A stretch of DNA of 64,000 nucleotides from Arthrobacter sp. PM3 (GCF_003352915.1 NZ_CP022314.1:1490633-1554632); one strand, 5' to 3'. Shown: positions 47,455 through 57,177, numbered from the stretch's first letter. The notes: generated from the sequence alone by a model not told the origin. Numbers and translations are program-made.

Positions 47455-50400
47455 TCACGCCCCTACTTCTGCGGTGGTCTTCGCAACACTGACCTGCGGT
47501 TCCTTGACGTCGGCCGGGACAGTGTCCAGCCGGACCGTCAGGGTCTCGGCGGTGACGAGCTCCTCGTTGGCCAGCAGGGCGTCGATGATCTCCGGCGTCG
47601 CGGTGACGGTGGTGTGGATCCGGTCGCTGACGTTGAGCCCGGCGTCCTTGCGGGCCTGCTGGATGGCGCGGACCATGTCGCGGGCCGCTCCTTCGGCCTC
47701 AAGCTCCGGGGTGACCTCGGTGTTGAGGACCACGAACCCGCCGCCGGGCAGCACGGCGGCAGCCCGGGAACCGGCGCCTTCCGCGGTTTCGGCCACGACC
47801 GTTTCGAGGGTGTATTCGTGCGGCTCGAGTTCGAGTCCGCCGGCGGTGACCGTGCCCTCGCCGCTGACAGACCAGTCGCCGGACTTCGAGGCCTTGATGG
47901 CCTGCTGCACATTCTTGCCCAGGCGCGGACCGGCGGCGCGGGCGTTGACCACGAGCTTCTGCTCAATGCCGAACTCCTCCGGGGAGGCGGTGTCGGCGTC
48001 GAGCACGCGAACGGCACGCAGGTTCAGTTCATCGGCGACGACGGCGGCGAAGCCTTCCAGCGCCGCAGCCCCGGGCGCCACGACGGTGAGCTCCTGCAGC
48101 GGCAGGCGCACACGCAGGTTCGCGGCCTTGCGCAGCGAGGAGCCGGTGGAACAGATCTGCTGCACCCGGTCCATCGCCTCGACCAGGTCCGGGTTGGCCG
48201 GGAACAGGTCCGCGTCCGGCCAGTCGGCCAGGTGCACCGAGCGTCCGCCGGTGAGGCCGCGCCAGATTTCCTCGGTGACCAGCGGCAGGAGCGGGGCCGC
48301 GACCCGGCAGACGGTTTCGAGCGCCGTGTAGAGGGCGTCGAAGGCGTCGGCGTTCTCGTCGAAGAAACGCTGGCGGCTCCGACGGACATACCAGTTGGTG
48401 AGCATGTCCAGGTAGCCGCGGAGCTCGTCGCAGGCCCCGGAGATGTCGTAGCTGTCCAGCTGGGCGGTCATGTGCCGGACGAGGTCGCCCGTGTTCGCCA
48501 TCAGGTACGTATCCAGGGTGTCGGCGTAGCCGTCGTAGCGCAGCTTCGCGTCATAGCCGGCCGCTTGTCCTGCTGCAGCGTTAGCCGCGTTGGTGTACAG
48601 CGTGAAGAAGCTGTACACGTTCCACAGCGGCAGGATGACCTGGCGGACGCCGTCGCGGATGCCCTGCTCGGTGACCACAAGGTTGCCGCCGCGCAGGATC
48701 GGGCTGGACATCAGGAACCAGCGCATGGCGTCGGAACCGTCACGGTCCAGGACCTCGGAGACGTCCGGGTAGTTGCGCAGGCTCTTGGACATCTTCTGCC
48801 CGTCCGAGCCCAGGACGATGCCGTGGCTGATGACGTTGCGGAAGGCCGGGCGGTCGAACAGCGCGGTGGAAAGGATGTGCAGCATGTAGAACCAGCCGCG
48901 GGTCTGGCCGATGTACTCGACGATGAAGTCCGCCGGGTTGTGGGTGTCGAACCATTCCTCGTTCTGGAACGGGTAGTGCACCTGGCCGTAGGGCATGGAG
49001 CCGGAGTCGAACCAGACGTCCAGGACATCCTCGACGCGGCGCATCACCGACTGGCCCTCTTCCGGGGTGCGGGGGTCATCCGGGTTCGGGCGGGTCAGCT
49101 CGTCGATGAAAGGCCGGTGCAGGTCCACCTGGCCGTCGTTGTTCAGCGGCAGCCGGCCGAAGTCGGCCTCGATCTCGGCCAGGGAACCGTAGACGTCGGT
49201 GCGCGGGTAGTCCGGGTCCGTGGACTGCCACACGGGGATGGGGCTGCCCCAGTAGCGGTTGCGGCTGATGGACCAGTCCCGGGCGTTGGCGAGCCACTTG
49301 CCGAACTGGCCGTCCTTGACGTTGCCAGGGATCCAGTTGATCTCCTGGTTGAGTTCGGACATGCGGTCTTTGAACTTGGTGACCTCGACGTACCAGGAGG
49401 ACACGGCGCGGTAGATCAGCGGGTTGCGGCAGCGCCAGCAGTGCGGGTAGCTGTGCTCGTAGCTGGCCTGGCGGACCAGCCGGCCCTGGGCGCGCAGCGC
49501 CTGGGTGATGGGCTTGTTGGCCTCGAACACCTGCAGCCCGGCGATCCCGGCCAGCGGGCCGTGGCTGAACAGGGGCAGGAACTTCGCGCCCTCGTCGACG
49601 GAGAGGACCACGGGGATGCCGGCCTCTTCACAGACCTTCTGGTCGTCCTCGCCGTAGGCGGGAGCCTGGTGGACGATGCCGGTGCCGTCGGTGGTGGTGA
49701 CGTAGTCGGCCACGAGGAAACGCCAGGCGTTCTCGGTGCCGTACTTTTCGGCGTCGTGGAAGTAGTCCCAGAGCGGCTCGTAGCTGAGCCCCTCGAGCTC
49801 GGCGCCGGCGTGCCGGGAGGTGACGGCAGCCTCGGCGGCGGCCACGCCCTCGGCGCCGTCGCCGTAGCCGAGGTCCTTGGCGTAGGCGCCCAGGAGGTCC
49901 GCGGCCAGCAGGAAGGACCCCGTGACCGGGGCGTCGGCCGCGGCGGCCTTAATCCCGTTCGGGCCGGCCGGCAGGACCACGTAGCTGATCTCCGGGCCGA
50001 CGGCGAGCGCAGCGTTGGTGGGCAGCGTCCAGGGCGTGGTGGTCCAGGCGAGCGCCTGCACCCCGGCGAGTTGCCGGGACAGCCCGGATTCGCCGGCCGT
50101 GATGGGGAAGGTGACCGTGACGGTCTGGTCCTGGCGGTTCTTGTAGACGTCGTCGTCCATGCGCAGCTCATGGTTGGACAGCGGCGTCTCGTCCTTCCAG
50201 CAGTACGGCAGGACGCGGTAGCCGTTGTAGGTCAGACCCTTTTCGTGCAGCTGCTTGAAGGCCCACAGCACGGACTCCATGTACTCGACGTTGAGCGTCT
50301 TGTAGTCGTTGTCGAAGTCCACCCAGCGCGCCTGGCGGGTGACGTAGCTCTTCCACTCGTCGGCGTACTTCATCACGGAGGCACGGCAGGCGTCGTTGAA

Positions 50401-50820
50401 CTTGTCGATCCCCATGGCCTCGATCTGGGTCTTGTCCGTCATGCCCAGCTGCTTCATGGCTTCCAGCTCGGCGGGCAGGCCGTGGGTGTCCCAGCCGAAG
50501 CGGCGCTCGACGCGGCGTCCGCGCTGGGTCTGGTACCGGCCCACGAGGTCCTTGGCGTAGCCGGTCAGGAGGTGGCCGTAGTGCGGCAGGCCGTTGGCGA
50601 AGGGCGGCCCGTCGTAGAACACGAATTCGTTGCTGCCGCGCTTTCCGCCAGGAAGATCAGAATCCCGCTGGTCGATGCTCGCCTGGAAGGTGCCGTCCTG
50701 GTCCCAGTACTTGAGGATGCGCTCCTCGATCTCCGGGAATTTGACGGAAGCGGACACTCCGGCGGAGGAGGAACTGCTGGCGTCGGAGGGTGCGGCTGAA
50801 GCCTTGGGGTAATGGGTCAT
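47455..50820 (-). CDS. ileS: Isoleucyl-tRNA synthetase (type 2, eukaryote-like)
   Basis: 1121 residues from the ATG at 50820 (AGGA eight bases upstream). Class I enzyme charging tRNA-Ile. The HIGH motif is [15 protein letters not shown], the KMSKS motif is [13 protein letters not shown], and [18 protein letters not shown] identifies the type 2 (eukaryote-like) branch, which lacks the C-terminal zinc finger of the E. coli enzyme and is commonly less sensitive to mupirocin. Serine/alanine-rich first 25 residues. First gene of the ileS-folC-DUF4233-ndk unit, under a T-box leader. Confidence 0.96.
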   Translation of the reverse strand: MTHYPKASAAPSDASSSSSAGVSASVKFPEIEERILKYWDQDGTFQASIDQRDSDLPGGKRGSNEFVFYDGPPFANGLPHYGHLLTGYAKDLVGRYQTQRGRRVERRFGWDTHGLPAELEAMKQLGMTDKTQIEAMGIDKFNDACRASVMKYADEWKSYVTRQARWVDFDNDYKTLNVEYMESVLWAFKQLHEKGLTYNGYRVLPYCWKDETPLSNHELRMDDDVYKNRQDQTVTVTFPITAGESGLSRQLAGVQALAWTTTPWTLPTNAALAVGPEISYVVLPAGPNGIKAAAADAPVTGSFLLAADLLGAYAKDLGYGDGAEGVAAAEAAVTSRHAGAELEGLSYEPLWDYFHDAEKYGTENAWRFLVADYVTTTDGTGIVHQAPAYGEDDQKVCEEAGIPVVLSVDEGAKFLPLFSHGPLAGIAGLQVFEANKPITQALRAQGRLVRQASYEHSYPHCWRCRNPLIYRAVSSWYVEVTKFKDRMSELNQEINWIPGNVKDGQFGKWLANARDWSISRNRYWGSPIPVWQSTDPDYPRTDVYGSLAEIEADFGRLPLNNDGQVDLHRPFIDELTRPNPDDPRTPEEGQSVMRRVEDVLDVWFDSGSMPYGQVHYPFQNEEWFDTHNPADFIVEYIGQTRGWFYMLHILSTALFDRPAFRNVISHGIVLGSDGQKMSKSLRNYPDVSEVLDRDGSDAMRWFLMSSPILRGGNLVVTEQGIRDGVRQVILPLWNVYSFFTLYTNAANAAAGQAAGYDAKLRYDGYADTLDTYLMANTGDLVRHMTAQLDSYDISGACDELRGYLDMLTNWYVRRSRQRFFDENADAFDALYTALETVCRVAAPLLPLVTEEIWRGLTGGRSVHLADWPDADLFPANPDLVEAMDRVQQICSTGSSLRKAANLRVRLPLQELTVVAPGAAALEGFAAVVADELNLRAVRVLDADTASPEEFGIEQKLVVNARAAGPRLGKNVQQAIKASKSGDWSVSGEGTVTAGGLELEPHEYTLETVVAETAEGAGSRAAAVLPGGGFVVLNTEVTPELEAEGAARDMVRAIQQARKDAGLNVSDRIHTTVTATPEIIDALLANEELVTAETLTVRLDTVPADVKEPQVSVAKTTAEVGA

Positions 50821-51105
50821 CTCGACATCCTGGGTTGAGCGGCGAACACATGTATTCATTCAGGATGCGAGGACGGCCCCTGCGTTGTCTTTCGACACCG
50901 CGGGCACCGCGGTACCACCTCACTTACCGGTACCGGATGCGTATCTTTTCGAAAAACCATTCGAGAAAGTGGTGCACCGGCGTCGGCCGCTCATTACTGC
51001 TGTGACGGGCTTACCCGTCCGGTTCTACTGGCCCGGCTTGCGCTGCTGGTCGCCGCCGCATGCGAGGGTGTTCTTCCGGAAGCTCCCCGGTGATGGCCGG
51101 ATCAA
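50821..51105 (-). promoter_or_regulatory. ileS T-box leader (ultrashort stem I, translational type)
   Basis: On the minus strand the T-box GAGGTGGTACCGCGG (complement of 50907-50921) binds the uncharged tRNA acceptor end. Upstream, GCCATCACCGGGGAGC holds the putative specifier AUC (isoleucine, complement of 51092-51094) with a GGAAGAAC segment after it, in a very short stem I. A stem-II-like GGACGGGTAAGCCCGTC element follows. No U-tract is present; instead sequences near AGGATG before the ATG can be sequestered. This agrees with the actinobacterial class that controls ribosome access. Confidence 0.88.
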
Positions 51106-51173
51106 CGCTGCTACGTCGATGTTACCCGAAAAAAGCCGTTGCCGAACGGCATCCGGGGCCTAGACTCAGGAGC

Positions 51174-52202
51174 ATGTCAGGACCAGGCCCGGGCCGCAGC
51201 GGCCGGATTCCGCCCCCGCCGCGACGGGCCACGGCGTGGCTCGTCCTCGCACTGCTCGCCGCGGCCCCGGTGGCGGTGCTCTCTGTCTTCCGGGCGGTCC
51301 CGGGTGCGTGGCCACGGCTGGTGGTCCAGCTCCTGTCCTTCACGCCCTGGCTCGCGGTCCCCGCCGCCGCCGGGGTCGCCTTCGCGTCGTTGAGCCGGCG
51401 CGCCTGGCTGTTCGCGACGACGACGGCGCTGCTGGCCCTGCAGCTGTTCTGGATCTTCGCGCCGGGCCTGGCCCGTTCGGCGCCGGGCGCAGCGACCCGG
51501 CGGGTGGAGCTGAAGGTGATGAACATCAACGCATTGCATGGTGAGGCGGATGCGGCCGCGATCGTCCGGCTGGTCCGGGACAACGGCATCGGGCTCCTGG
51601 CCGTGGAGGAACACACACCCGCCCTGGAGGAGCGGCTGGACGCCGCGGGACTGGCGGGCCTGCTGCCCCACCGGGTCAGCCGTCCCGCCGCCCGCGCCTC
51701 CGGCACCGCGGTTTTCTCCGTCCACCCCTTGGAGCTGACGGGGATGGTGCCGGATTCCCAGTTCGTCATGCCGACGGTCCGGCTCCGGCCCGTCCTCGGG
51801 GACGGGTCCGCGACCGTGGAGGTAACTGTCGTGCACGCCAAGCCGCCGGTGGATGCCGGCGTCACGCGGTGGCGGCAGGACCTCGCCGCGCTGGGCAAGG
51901 TGGCCGCCCGCCCCGGGAACGTGGTGCTGATCGGCGATTTCAATGCCACCTACGATCACGCCGAGTTCCGCCAGCTGCTGGCTGGAGACGGCGGTCGGCC
52001 GCTGGCGGACGTCGGCGTTGCGGCCGGGTCGCGGCTGATCCCCACCTGGCCCATGGACGGCCTGCCGCTGCCGGGCATCACGATCGACCACATCGTCACC
52101 AGCACTGAGATCCAGGGCAGCGCCTACGCGGTGCACCAGGTGCCGGGCACGGACCACGCCGCTGTCGTGGCCACTCTCAGCATCCCGGCGGACGCCGGCT
52201 AG
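51174..52202 (+). CDS. Endonuclease/exonuclease/phosphatase-family protein with membrane anchor
   Basis: 342 residues. Three hydrophobic helices in the first ~95 residues (WLVLALLAAAPVAVLSVF, LVVQLLSFTPWLAVPAAAGV, LFATTTALLALQLFWIF) anchor a C-terminal EEP domain, probably outside the membrane. Metal/catalytic signatures: KVMNINALHG, the Glu in VEEHTPALE, GDFNATYDHAEFR, TIDHIVTS and the His of PGTDHAAVV. The fold cuts phosphodiesters or phosphate esters (DNA, phospholipid head groups). Substrate unknown. The stop overlaps that of the convergent SDR gene by four bases. Confidence 0.85.
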   Translation: MSGPGPGRSGRIPPPPRRATAWLVLALLAAAPVAVLSVFRAVPGAWPRLVVQLLSFTPWLAVPAAAGVAFASLSRRAWLFATTTALLALQLFWIFAPGLARSAPGAATRRVELKVMNINALHGEADAAAIVRLVRDNGIGLLAVEEHTPALEERLDAAGLAGLLPHRVSRPAARASGTAVFSVHPLELTGMVPDSQFVMPTVRLRPVLGDGSATVEVTVVHAKPPVDAGVTRWRQDLAALGKVAARPGNVVLIGDFNATYDHAEFRQLLAGDGGRPLADVGVAAGSRLIPTWPMDGLPLPGITIDHIVTSTEIQGSAYAVHQVPGTDHAAVVATLSIPADAG

Positions 52203-52987
52203 CCCTTCCGGATCATCTTGAAATTGGAGGCCTGGGCCACCGGGCGGATCACGATCTCGTCCAGGTTGACGTGATGCGGGAGGGCGACGGCGTAGCGGAC
52301 CACGTCCGCGACGTCCGCGGCGGTCAGCGGCTTCTCGACGCCGGCGTAGACCTTGGCGGCCGCGTCCCGGTCCCCGAGCCGGTTCAGCGCGAACTCCTCC
52401 GTCTGGACCAGGCCGGGGGCCACCTCAATGACCCGGACGTTGTGCTCGGCCTCTTCAAGCCGCAGGGCGCCGGTCAGGGCGTGCTGGGCGAACTTGGCCG
52501 CGTTGTAGCCGCCGCCGCCCTCATAGGCCGCCAGGCCGGCCGTCGACGTGAGGTTCAGGACCGTGCCCTCGCCGCAGGCCCGCAGCATGGGCAGGAACGC
52601 ACGGATCAGCTTCATGCTGCCCAGCACGTTGACCTGGTACATCCACTCCCAGTCCCCGGTCTTGGCCTCGGCCACCTTGTCGGCGCCCCGGGCGCCGCCG
52701 GCGATGTTGATCAGGGTGTCGATGCCGCCGGCCCGGGTCACCTCATCGAGCAGCCTGGCGATGTCGGCGTCGTCGGTCACGTCCGCCGGAAGCGCGACGG
52801 CGCCGGTCTCGGCGGCGAGCGCATCGAGCCGGTCGGCACGGCGGGCCACCGCGAACACGGTCCAGCCTTCCTTGCGCAGGGCGCGCACGGTGGCTTCGCC
52901 GATGCCGGTGCTGGCGCCGGTCACTACTGCCGCTTTGGCTGCTGTTGTTGTATTTGCAGTTCCTGCGTTGTGGGTTCCCTCAGTCAT
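52199..52987 (-). CDS. Short-chain dehydrogenase/reductase (SDR)
   Basis: 262 residues, classical SDR. Cofactor loop VVTGASTGIGEATV, NIAGG, and catalytic Ser/Tyr/Lys in LTSTAGLAAYEGGGGYNAAK. The Arg pair of VARRADRLDAL suggests NADP preference, similar to the YdfG/serine-dehydrogenase-like branch that oxidises 3-hydroxy acids. Thr/Ala-rich first 15 residues. Single gene, divergent from valS. Substrate unknown. Confidence 0.88.
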   Translation of the reverse strand: MTEGTHNAGTANTTTAAKAAVVTGASTGIGEATVRALRKEGWTVFAVARRADRLDALAAETGAVALPADVTDDADIARLLDEVTRAGGIDTLINIAGGARGADKVAEAKTGDWEWMYQVNVLGSMKLIRAFLPMLRACGEGTVLNLTSTAGLAAYEGGGGYNAAKFAQHALTGALRLEEAEHNVRVIEVAPGLVQTEEFALNRLGDRDAAAKVYAGVEKPLTAADVADVVRYAVALPHHVNLDEIVIRPVAQASNFKMIRKG

Positions 52988-53090
52988 GACACCACCCTAA
53001 CGGCAAGCCCGAGGCGCCCGCGCGGGCCGCCGTCGTCGTCCGCGGGGCGTCCCGGACGCGCTTGATCACGAAGCTTCCGGCCGTGTTGGG

Positions 53091-53138
53091 CCCGGAATTG
53101 TCCCGGAATTGTCCCGGAATTGTCCCGGAATTGTCCCG
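53091..53138. repeat. Four tandem copies of an 11-bp unit upstream of valS
   Basis: CCCGGAATTGT is repeated exactly four times (53091-53134), followed by a partial fifth unit CCCG. The period equals about one helical turn, so each copy faces the same side of the DNA. It lies 50 bases before the valS start and ~100 from the divergent SDR start. Confidence 0.93.
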
Positions 53139-53188
53139 TTGAGTATGCTCCTGCAGGTCGGCGCCGCCTGCCATGGAAGAATTGACCC

Positions 53189-55807
53189 ATGGCTGAAGAC
53201 ACGCAGGGTACAGACACGCCCACCACCGCCCCCATCAACGTTCCGGACAAGCCCGCCCTCGAGGGGCTGGAAGCCGCCCTCACCCGGCGCTGGCTTGACG
53301 AAGGGACCTACAAGTTCAATCCGGACACCACCCGGGAACAGGTCTACTCGATCGACACTCCCCCGCCGACGGCGTCGGGTTCCCTCCACGTCGGACACAT
53401 GTTCTCCTACACGCAGACCGACGTCCTGGCCCGCTACCAGCGCATGACCGGCAAGAACGTCTTCTACCCCATGGGCTGGGACGACAACGGCCTGCCCACC
53501 GAGCGCCGCGTCCAGAACTACTACGGCGTGCGCTGCGATCCGGCGATCGCCTACGACGCCGGTTACCGTCCCCCGGCCGAGCCCGCCAAGAACCAGCGCG
53601 ACTTCGATGTGATCTCCCGCAGGAACTTCATCGAGCTGTGCGAAGAGCTCGCGGTCGAGGACGAGAAGGTCTTCGAGCACCTCTTCCGGACCCTGGGCCT
53701 GTCGGTGGACTGGAACCTGACCTACCGGACCATTGATGACAAGTCCCGCGCGATTTCCCAGCGCGCCTTCCTGGCCAACCTGGGCTCTGGGGACGCCTAC
53801 ATGGCCGAGGCGCCCACCCTGTGGGATGTCACGTTCCGCACCGCGGTGGCCCAGGCCGAGCTGGAGGACCGCGAGGTCGCCGGCGCCTACTACCGTTACC
53901 CGTTCTTCACCGCCGACGGCGAGAAGATCTTCATCGAGACCACCCGCCCCGAACTGCTGGCCGCGTGCGCCGCGCTGGTGGCAAACCCCGACGACGAGCG
54001 GTACCGCCCGCTGTTCGGCAAGAAGGTCACCTCTCCCCTGTTCGGCGTCGAGGTGGAGGTCAAGGCCCACCCGCTCGCCAAGGCCGACAAGGGCTCGGGC
54101 ATCGCCATGGTCTGCACCTTCGGCGACCTCACCGACGTCACCTGGTGGCGTGAACTGCAGCTGCCCACCCGCGCGATCGTGGGCCGCGACGGCCGCATCA
54201 TCGGCGACACTCCGGACTGGATCACCACCGAAGCAGGCCGTGGCGCGTTCGCCGCGATCGCCGGCAAGACCGTCTTCAGCGCCAAGGAGGCCGTGGTGGA
54301 GCTCCTCGCTGCGGCGGACCTGCTGGACGGCGAGCCGAAGAAGATCATGCACCCGGTGAACTTCTTCGAGAAGGGTGACAAGCCCCTCGAGGTCGTGACC
54401 TCCCGCCAGTGGTACATCCGCAACGGCGGCCGGGAAGAGGACCGCCGCGAGCGCCTGATCGGCCGCGGCAACGAGATCGAGTTCCACCCGTCCTTCATGC
54501 GTTCCCGCTACGAGAACTGGATTTCCGGGCTCAACGGCGACTGGCTGGTCTCCCGCCAGCGCTTCTTCGGCGTGCCCGTGCCGGTCTGGTACCCGCTGGA
54601 CGCCGACGGCAACCCCGACTACGACGCCCCGATCCTGCCCGCGGACGCCCAGCTGCCCGTGGACCCGGCCGCCGACGCCGCACCCGGCTACGAGGAAGCC
54701 CAGCGCGACGTGCCGGGCGGCTTCACGGGCGACGCCGACGTCCTGGACACGTGGGCCACGTCCTCCCTGACCCCGCAGATCGTGGGCGGCTGGAGCACCG
54801 ACGAGGCACTCTTCGCCAAGGTCTACCCCTTCGACGTGCGGCCGCAGGGCCACGACATCATCCGGACCTGGCTGTTCTCCTCCGCCGTGCGCGCGGACGC
54901 ACTGCAGAAGACCGCGCCGTGGAAGCACGCCGCGATCTCCGGCTGGATCCTGGACCCGGACCGCAAGAAGATGTCCAAGTCCAAGGGCAACGTCATTGTT
55001 CCCACCGATGTGCTGGAGGAGTACGGCTCCGACGCCGTGCGCTATTGGGCCGCCTCGGCCCGGCTCGGGGCGGACACGGCGTACGAGATCGCCCAGATGA
55101 AGATCGGCCGCCGCCTGGCCATCAAGCTGCTGAACGCCTCCAAGTTCGTGCTGAACCTGGGCGCCACCGAGGACTCTGTGGCGTCCGGCGACCTGTCCGT
55201 GCTGAGCAACCCCCTGGACCGGGCCGTCCTGGCCCAGCTTGCCGACGTCGTCCAGCAGGCCACCAAGGCGTTCGAGGGCTACGACTATGCCCGGGCGCTG
55301 CAGATCACGGAGAGCTTCTTCTGGAACTTCACCGACGACTACGTGGAGCTCATCAAGGACCGCGCGTACGGCGCCGCCGGCGAGGAGCAGCAAGCGTCCG
55401 TCCTGGCCGCCCTCGCGACGAGCCTGGATACGCTCCTGCGGCTCTTCGCACCGTTCCTGCCGTTCGCCACGGAGGAAGTCTGGAGCTGGTGGCGCGCGGG
55501 GTCGGTGCACCGGGCCCAGTGGCCGGCCGCGGTGGAGGTCGACGGCGACACGACGCTCCTGGCGACGGTCGGCACCGCCCTCAGCGGCATCCGCAAGGCC
55601 AAGTCCGAAGCCAAGGTCAAGCAGCGCACCGAGGTGCTCTCGGCCGCAATCACGGCGCCGGAAGGGATCATCACCCAGCTCAAGGCCGGCCTGGCGGACC
55701 TGAAGGCCGCGGCCAACGCGCGGGAGATCGCGCTTGTGGCCGGCGAAGGTGAACTGGCCGTCAGTGATGTGGTGCTGGCAGCTCCCGAGGAGCCCGCCCA
55801 GGCGTAG
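53189..55807 (+). CDS. valS: Valyl-tRNA synthetase (type 2)
   Basis: 872 residues, complete. Class I enzyme charging tRNA-Val and editing threonine. Signature sequences: SGSLHVGHMFSYTQTD (HIGH), GWDDNGLPTERRVQNYYG which marks the type 2 (archaeal-like) ValS used by actinobacteria, the editing domain around IETTRPELLAA, and KKMSKSKGN. C-terminal coiled-coil arm is short. Not linked to folC here, where ileS takes that place. No T-box seen; the 11-bp repeat array lies just upstream. Confidence 0.97.
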   Translation: MAEDTQGTDTPTTAPINVPDKPALEGLEAALTRRWLDEGTYKFNPDTTREQVYSIDTPPPTASGSLHVGHMFSYTQTDVLARYQRMTGKNVFYPMGWDDNGLPTERRVQNYYGVRCDPAIAYDAGYRPPAEPAKNQRDFDVISRRNFIELCEELAVEDEKVFEHLFRTLGLSVDWNLTYRTIDDKSRAISQRAFLANLGSGDAYMAEAPTLWDVTFRTAVAQAELEDREVAGAYYRYPFFTADGEKIFIETTRPELLAACAALVANPDDERYRPLFGKKVTSPLFGVEVEVKAHPLAKADKGSGIAMVCTFGDLTDVTWWRELQLPTRAIVGRDGRIIGDTPDWITTEAGRGAFAAIAGKTVFSAKEAVVELLAAADLLDGEPKKIMHPVNFFEKGDKPLEVVTSRQWYIRNGGREEDRRERLIGRGNEIEFHPSFMRSRYENWISGLNGDWLVSRQRFFGVPVPVWYPLDADGNPDYDAPILPADAQLPVDPAADAAPGYEEAQRDVPGGFTGDADVLDTWATSSLTPQIVGGWSTDEALFAKVYPFDVRPQGHDIIRTWLFSSAVRADALQKTAPWKHAAISGWILDPDRKKMSKSKGNVIVPTDVLEEYGSDAVRYWAASARLGADTAYEIAQMKIGRRLAIKLLNASKFVLNLGATEDSVASGDLSVLSNPLDRAVLAQLADVVQQATKAFEGYDYARALQITESFFWNFTDDYVELIKDRAYGAAGEEQQASVLAALATSLDTLLRLFAPFLPFATEEVWSWWRAGSVHRAQWPAAVEVDGDTTLLATVGTALSGIRKAKSEAKVKQRTEVLSAAITAPEGIITQLKAGLADLKAAANAREIALVAGEGELAVSDVVLAAPEEPAQA

Positions 55808-55825
55808 TCTCCGGCGGAAGCACTA

Positions 55826-55883
55826 GAAGGGGCCCCCGGTCCGGTTCGGGGAAGCAGTTCTGATCCGGACCGGGGGCCCCTTC
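55826..55883. terminator. Very strong hairpin between valS and the monooxygenase gene
   Basis: Perfect 19-bp stem (55826-55844 with 55865-55883) and 20-base loop, 18 bases past the valS stop and 16 past the stop of the converging gene. Neither strand has a good T-tract, so it may end transcription poorly but block read-through or exonucleases from both sides. Confidence 0.7.
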
Positions 55884-55899
55884 GGCGTGTCAGGGAGGC

Positions 55900-56193
55900 T
55901 CAGATTTCGAAGGACGTCCCGAAGTGTGTCAGCACCGGCGGGGCTGCCAGGAGCTCTCCCAATCCGCTTGCGCCGTCGCCTGCCCGCCAGGCGCGATAGG
56001 CGGCGTCGTGTTCCATCGACACCCACTGTTCGACCACCAGAAAGTGCGCCGGATCATTGCTGTCAACCAGCACGTCGACGCCGAGGCAGCCGTCAAAGTC
56101 ACGCGTATCGGAGGGAATGTCGCGGAGCACCGCCGGCGCCGTGGGCAAGGCCTCCGCTTTAAGGGTCAGGTCAAGGTGGGCTGTAACGGGCAT
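55900..56193 (-). CDS. Antibiotic-biosynthesis-monooxygenase-like (ABM fold) protein
   Basis: 97 residues from the ATG at 56193 (TTGGAG upstream), the size of a single ABM domain. Pattern of ferredoxin-like fold: VTAHLDLTLKAEAL, RDFDGCLGVDVLVDSND, HFLVVEQWVSMEHDAAYRAW. Such proteins oxidise quinones, haem or small aromatic compounds without cofactor, or act as stress-induced dimers. Single gene; substrate unknown. Confidence 0.78.
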   Translation of the reverse strand: MPVTAHLDLTLKAEALPTAPAVLRDIPSDTRDFDGCLGVDVLVDSNDPAHFLVVEQWVSMEHDAAYRAWRAGDGASGLGELLAAPPVLTHFGTSFEI

Positions 56194-56449
56194 GGCACTC
56201 CAATGTTCGCAGGTGGGCACAGGACAAAACCGGGCGGGATGCCCGGAGATCATGGCACCGGAGCCGCTGCCCTGTCACTGGAAGCAACAGCCGGGCCGCC
56301 GGGCTTGTTCCTTCGGCCCTGAACCCGTGCGGGTCGCCGCCGAGGTCACCCGGAGCGGATGAGGCGCCGCACCTCGCCGGGGGCACAGAATGAAGCTGCG
56401 GCGGTCCGTCGGATCGCCTTCCACCCAAGAAGACACGGAGGTCATCCGC

Positions 56450-56923
56450 ATGGCTGAGATATTCGATGAACTGGGGCCGGTGGACTGGCTCGTCGTGGAG
56501 TTCCCGGGTCCCGACTTCGGCAAGGGCCAGGTCGCCCCGTTCCTGGAGGACCTCGTCCAGCGTGACCTCATCAGGGTGCTCGACATGGTGTTCCTGAGAA
56601 AGACCGAGGACGGCACGCTTGAGACGGCCGAGATTTCCGACCTCGACCCGAGCGAGCTCGGCGAACTGCGCACGGCCGAGGCCGAACTGGCCATGGTGCT
56701 CTCCGAGCAGGACGTCATGGACCTTGCCGAGACGATCGCACCCGGCCACTCCGCCGCCGTGCTCGTCTGGGAAAACCAGTGGGCGGCCCCGTTCGGCACC
56801 GCAGTCCGCAAGGCCGGCGGCCAGCTCGTGGCAAGCGGCCGGATCCCGACCCAAGCTGTCATCGCTGCATTCCAGGCCGACGCCGAAGCCGAGTCCACCG
56901 AAGAAACGAAAGAAGGAGCCTGA
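56450..56923 (+). CDS. DUF6325-like acidic protein
   Basis: 157 residues from the ATG at 56450 (GGAGGT nine bases upstream). Wording such as LGPVDWLVVEFPGPDFGKGQ, LIRVLDMVFLRKTEDGTLE, and GHSAAVLVWENQWAAPFGTAVRKAGGQL fits DUF6325, related to DUF1269-type membrane/stress proteins. It is soluble-looking and acidic. An RD-repeat micro-protein starts one base after its stop, so the two are translated together and probably act together. Function unknown. Confidence 0.75.
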   Translation: MAEIFDELGPVDWLVVEFPGPDFGKGQVAPFLEDLVQRDLIRVLDMVFLRKTEDGTLETAEISDLDPSELGELRTAEAELAMVLSEQDVMDLAETIAPGHSAAVLVWENQWAAPFGTAVRKAGGQLVASGRIPTQAVIAAFQADAEAESTEETKEGA

Positions 56924-56924
56924 C

Positions 56925-57092
56925 ATGCCGCTGGCAGCACGACGCATGCGCAGGACCGCCGCCGCAGTCGGCGGGGCCGTTGTGGTCGCCCACGGGATCA
57001 ACCGCCGTGGCGATCGCAGGGAGGACCGCCGGGATGACCGGCGGGACGACCGCGGCGACCGCCGGGACGACCGGCGCGACCGACGCGACTAA
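56925..57092 (+). CDS. Micro-protein with membrane-like helix and Arg/Asp repeat tail
   Basis: 55 residues from an ATG preceded by AAGGAG, overlapping the preceding TGA region by one spacer base. First 25 residues: basic head and short hydrophobic Ala/Val segment (AAAVGGAVVVAHG). The last ~28 residues alternate Arg and Asp (RREDRRDDRRDDRGDRRDD), a highly charged zipper-like or disordered tail. Coupled to the DUF6325-like gene; followed by a terminator-like hairpin. No family assignment; comparable small tails accompany this family in other actinobacteria as far as I recall. Confidence 0.7.
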   Translation: MPLAARRMRRTAAAVGGAVVVAHGINRRGDRREDRRDDRRDDRGDRRDDRRDRRD

Positions 57093-57133
57093 CCCCGCGG
57101 CGGACACCACCGGGGCGGCTCCCGGCAAACACA

Positions 57134-57177
57134 GGTGCGCATGACCCGTCCAGGTCATGCGCACCGTACACAATTTT
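57134..57177 (+). terminator. Hairpin ending the DUF6325 / RD-repeat unit
   Basis: Perfect 13-bp stem (57134-57146 with 57153-57165), six-base loop, with AATTTTT seven bases further on. Confidence 0.65.

Noticed and set aside
53066..55510. Long open frame antisense to valS
   Set aside because: It is the mirror of valS codon bias in high-GC DNA; no family resemblance, and valS motifs are intact on the plus strand.
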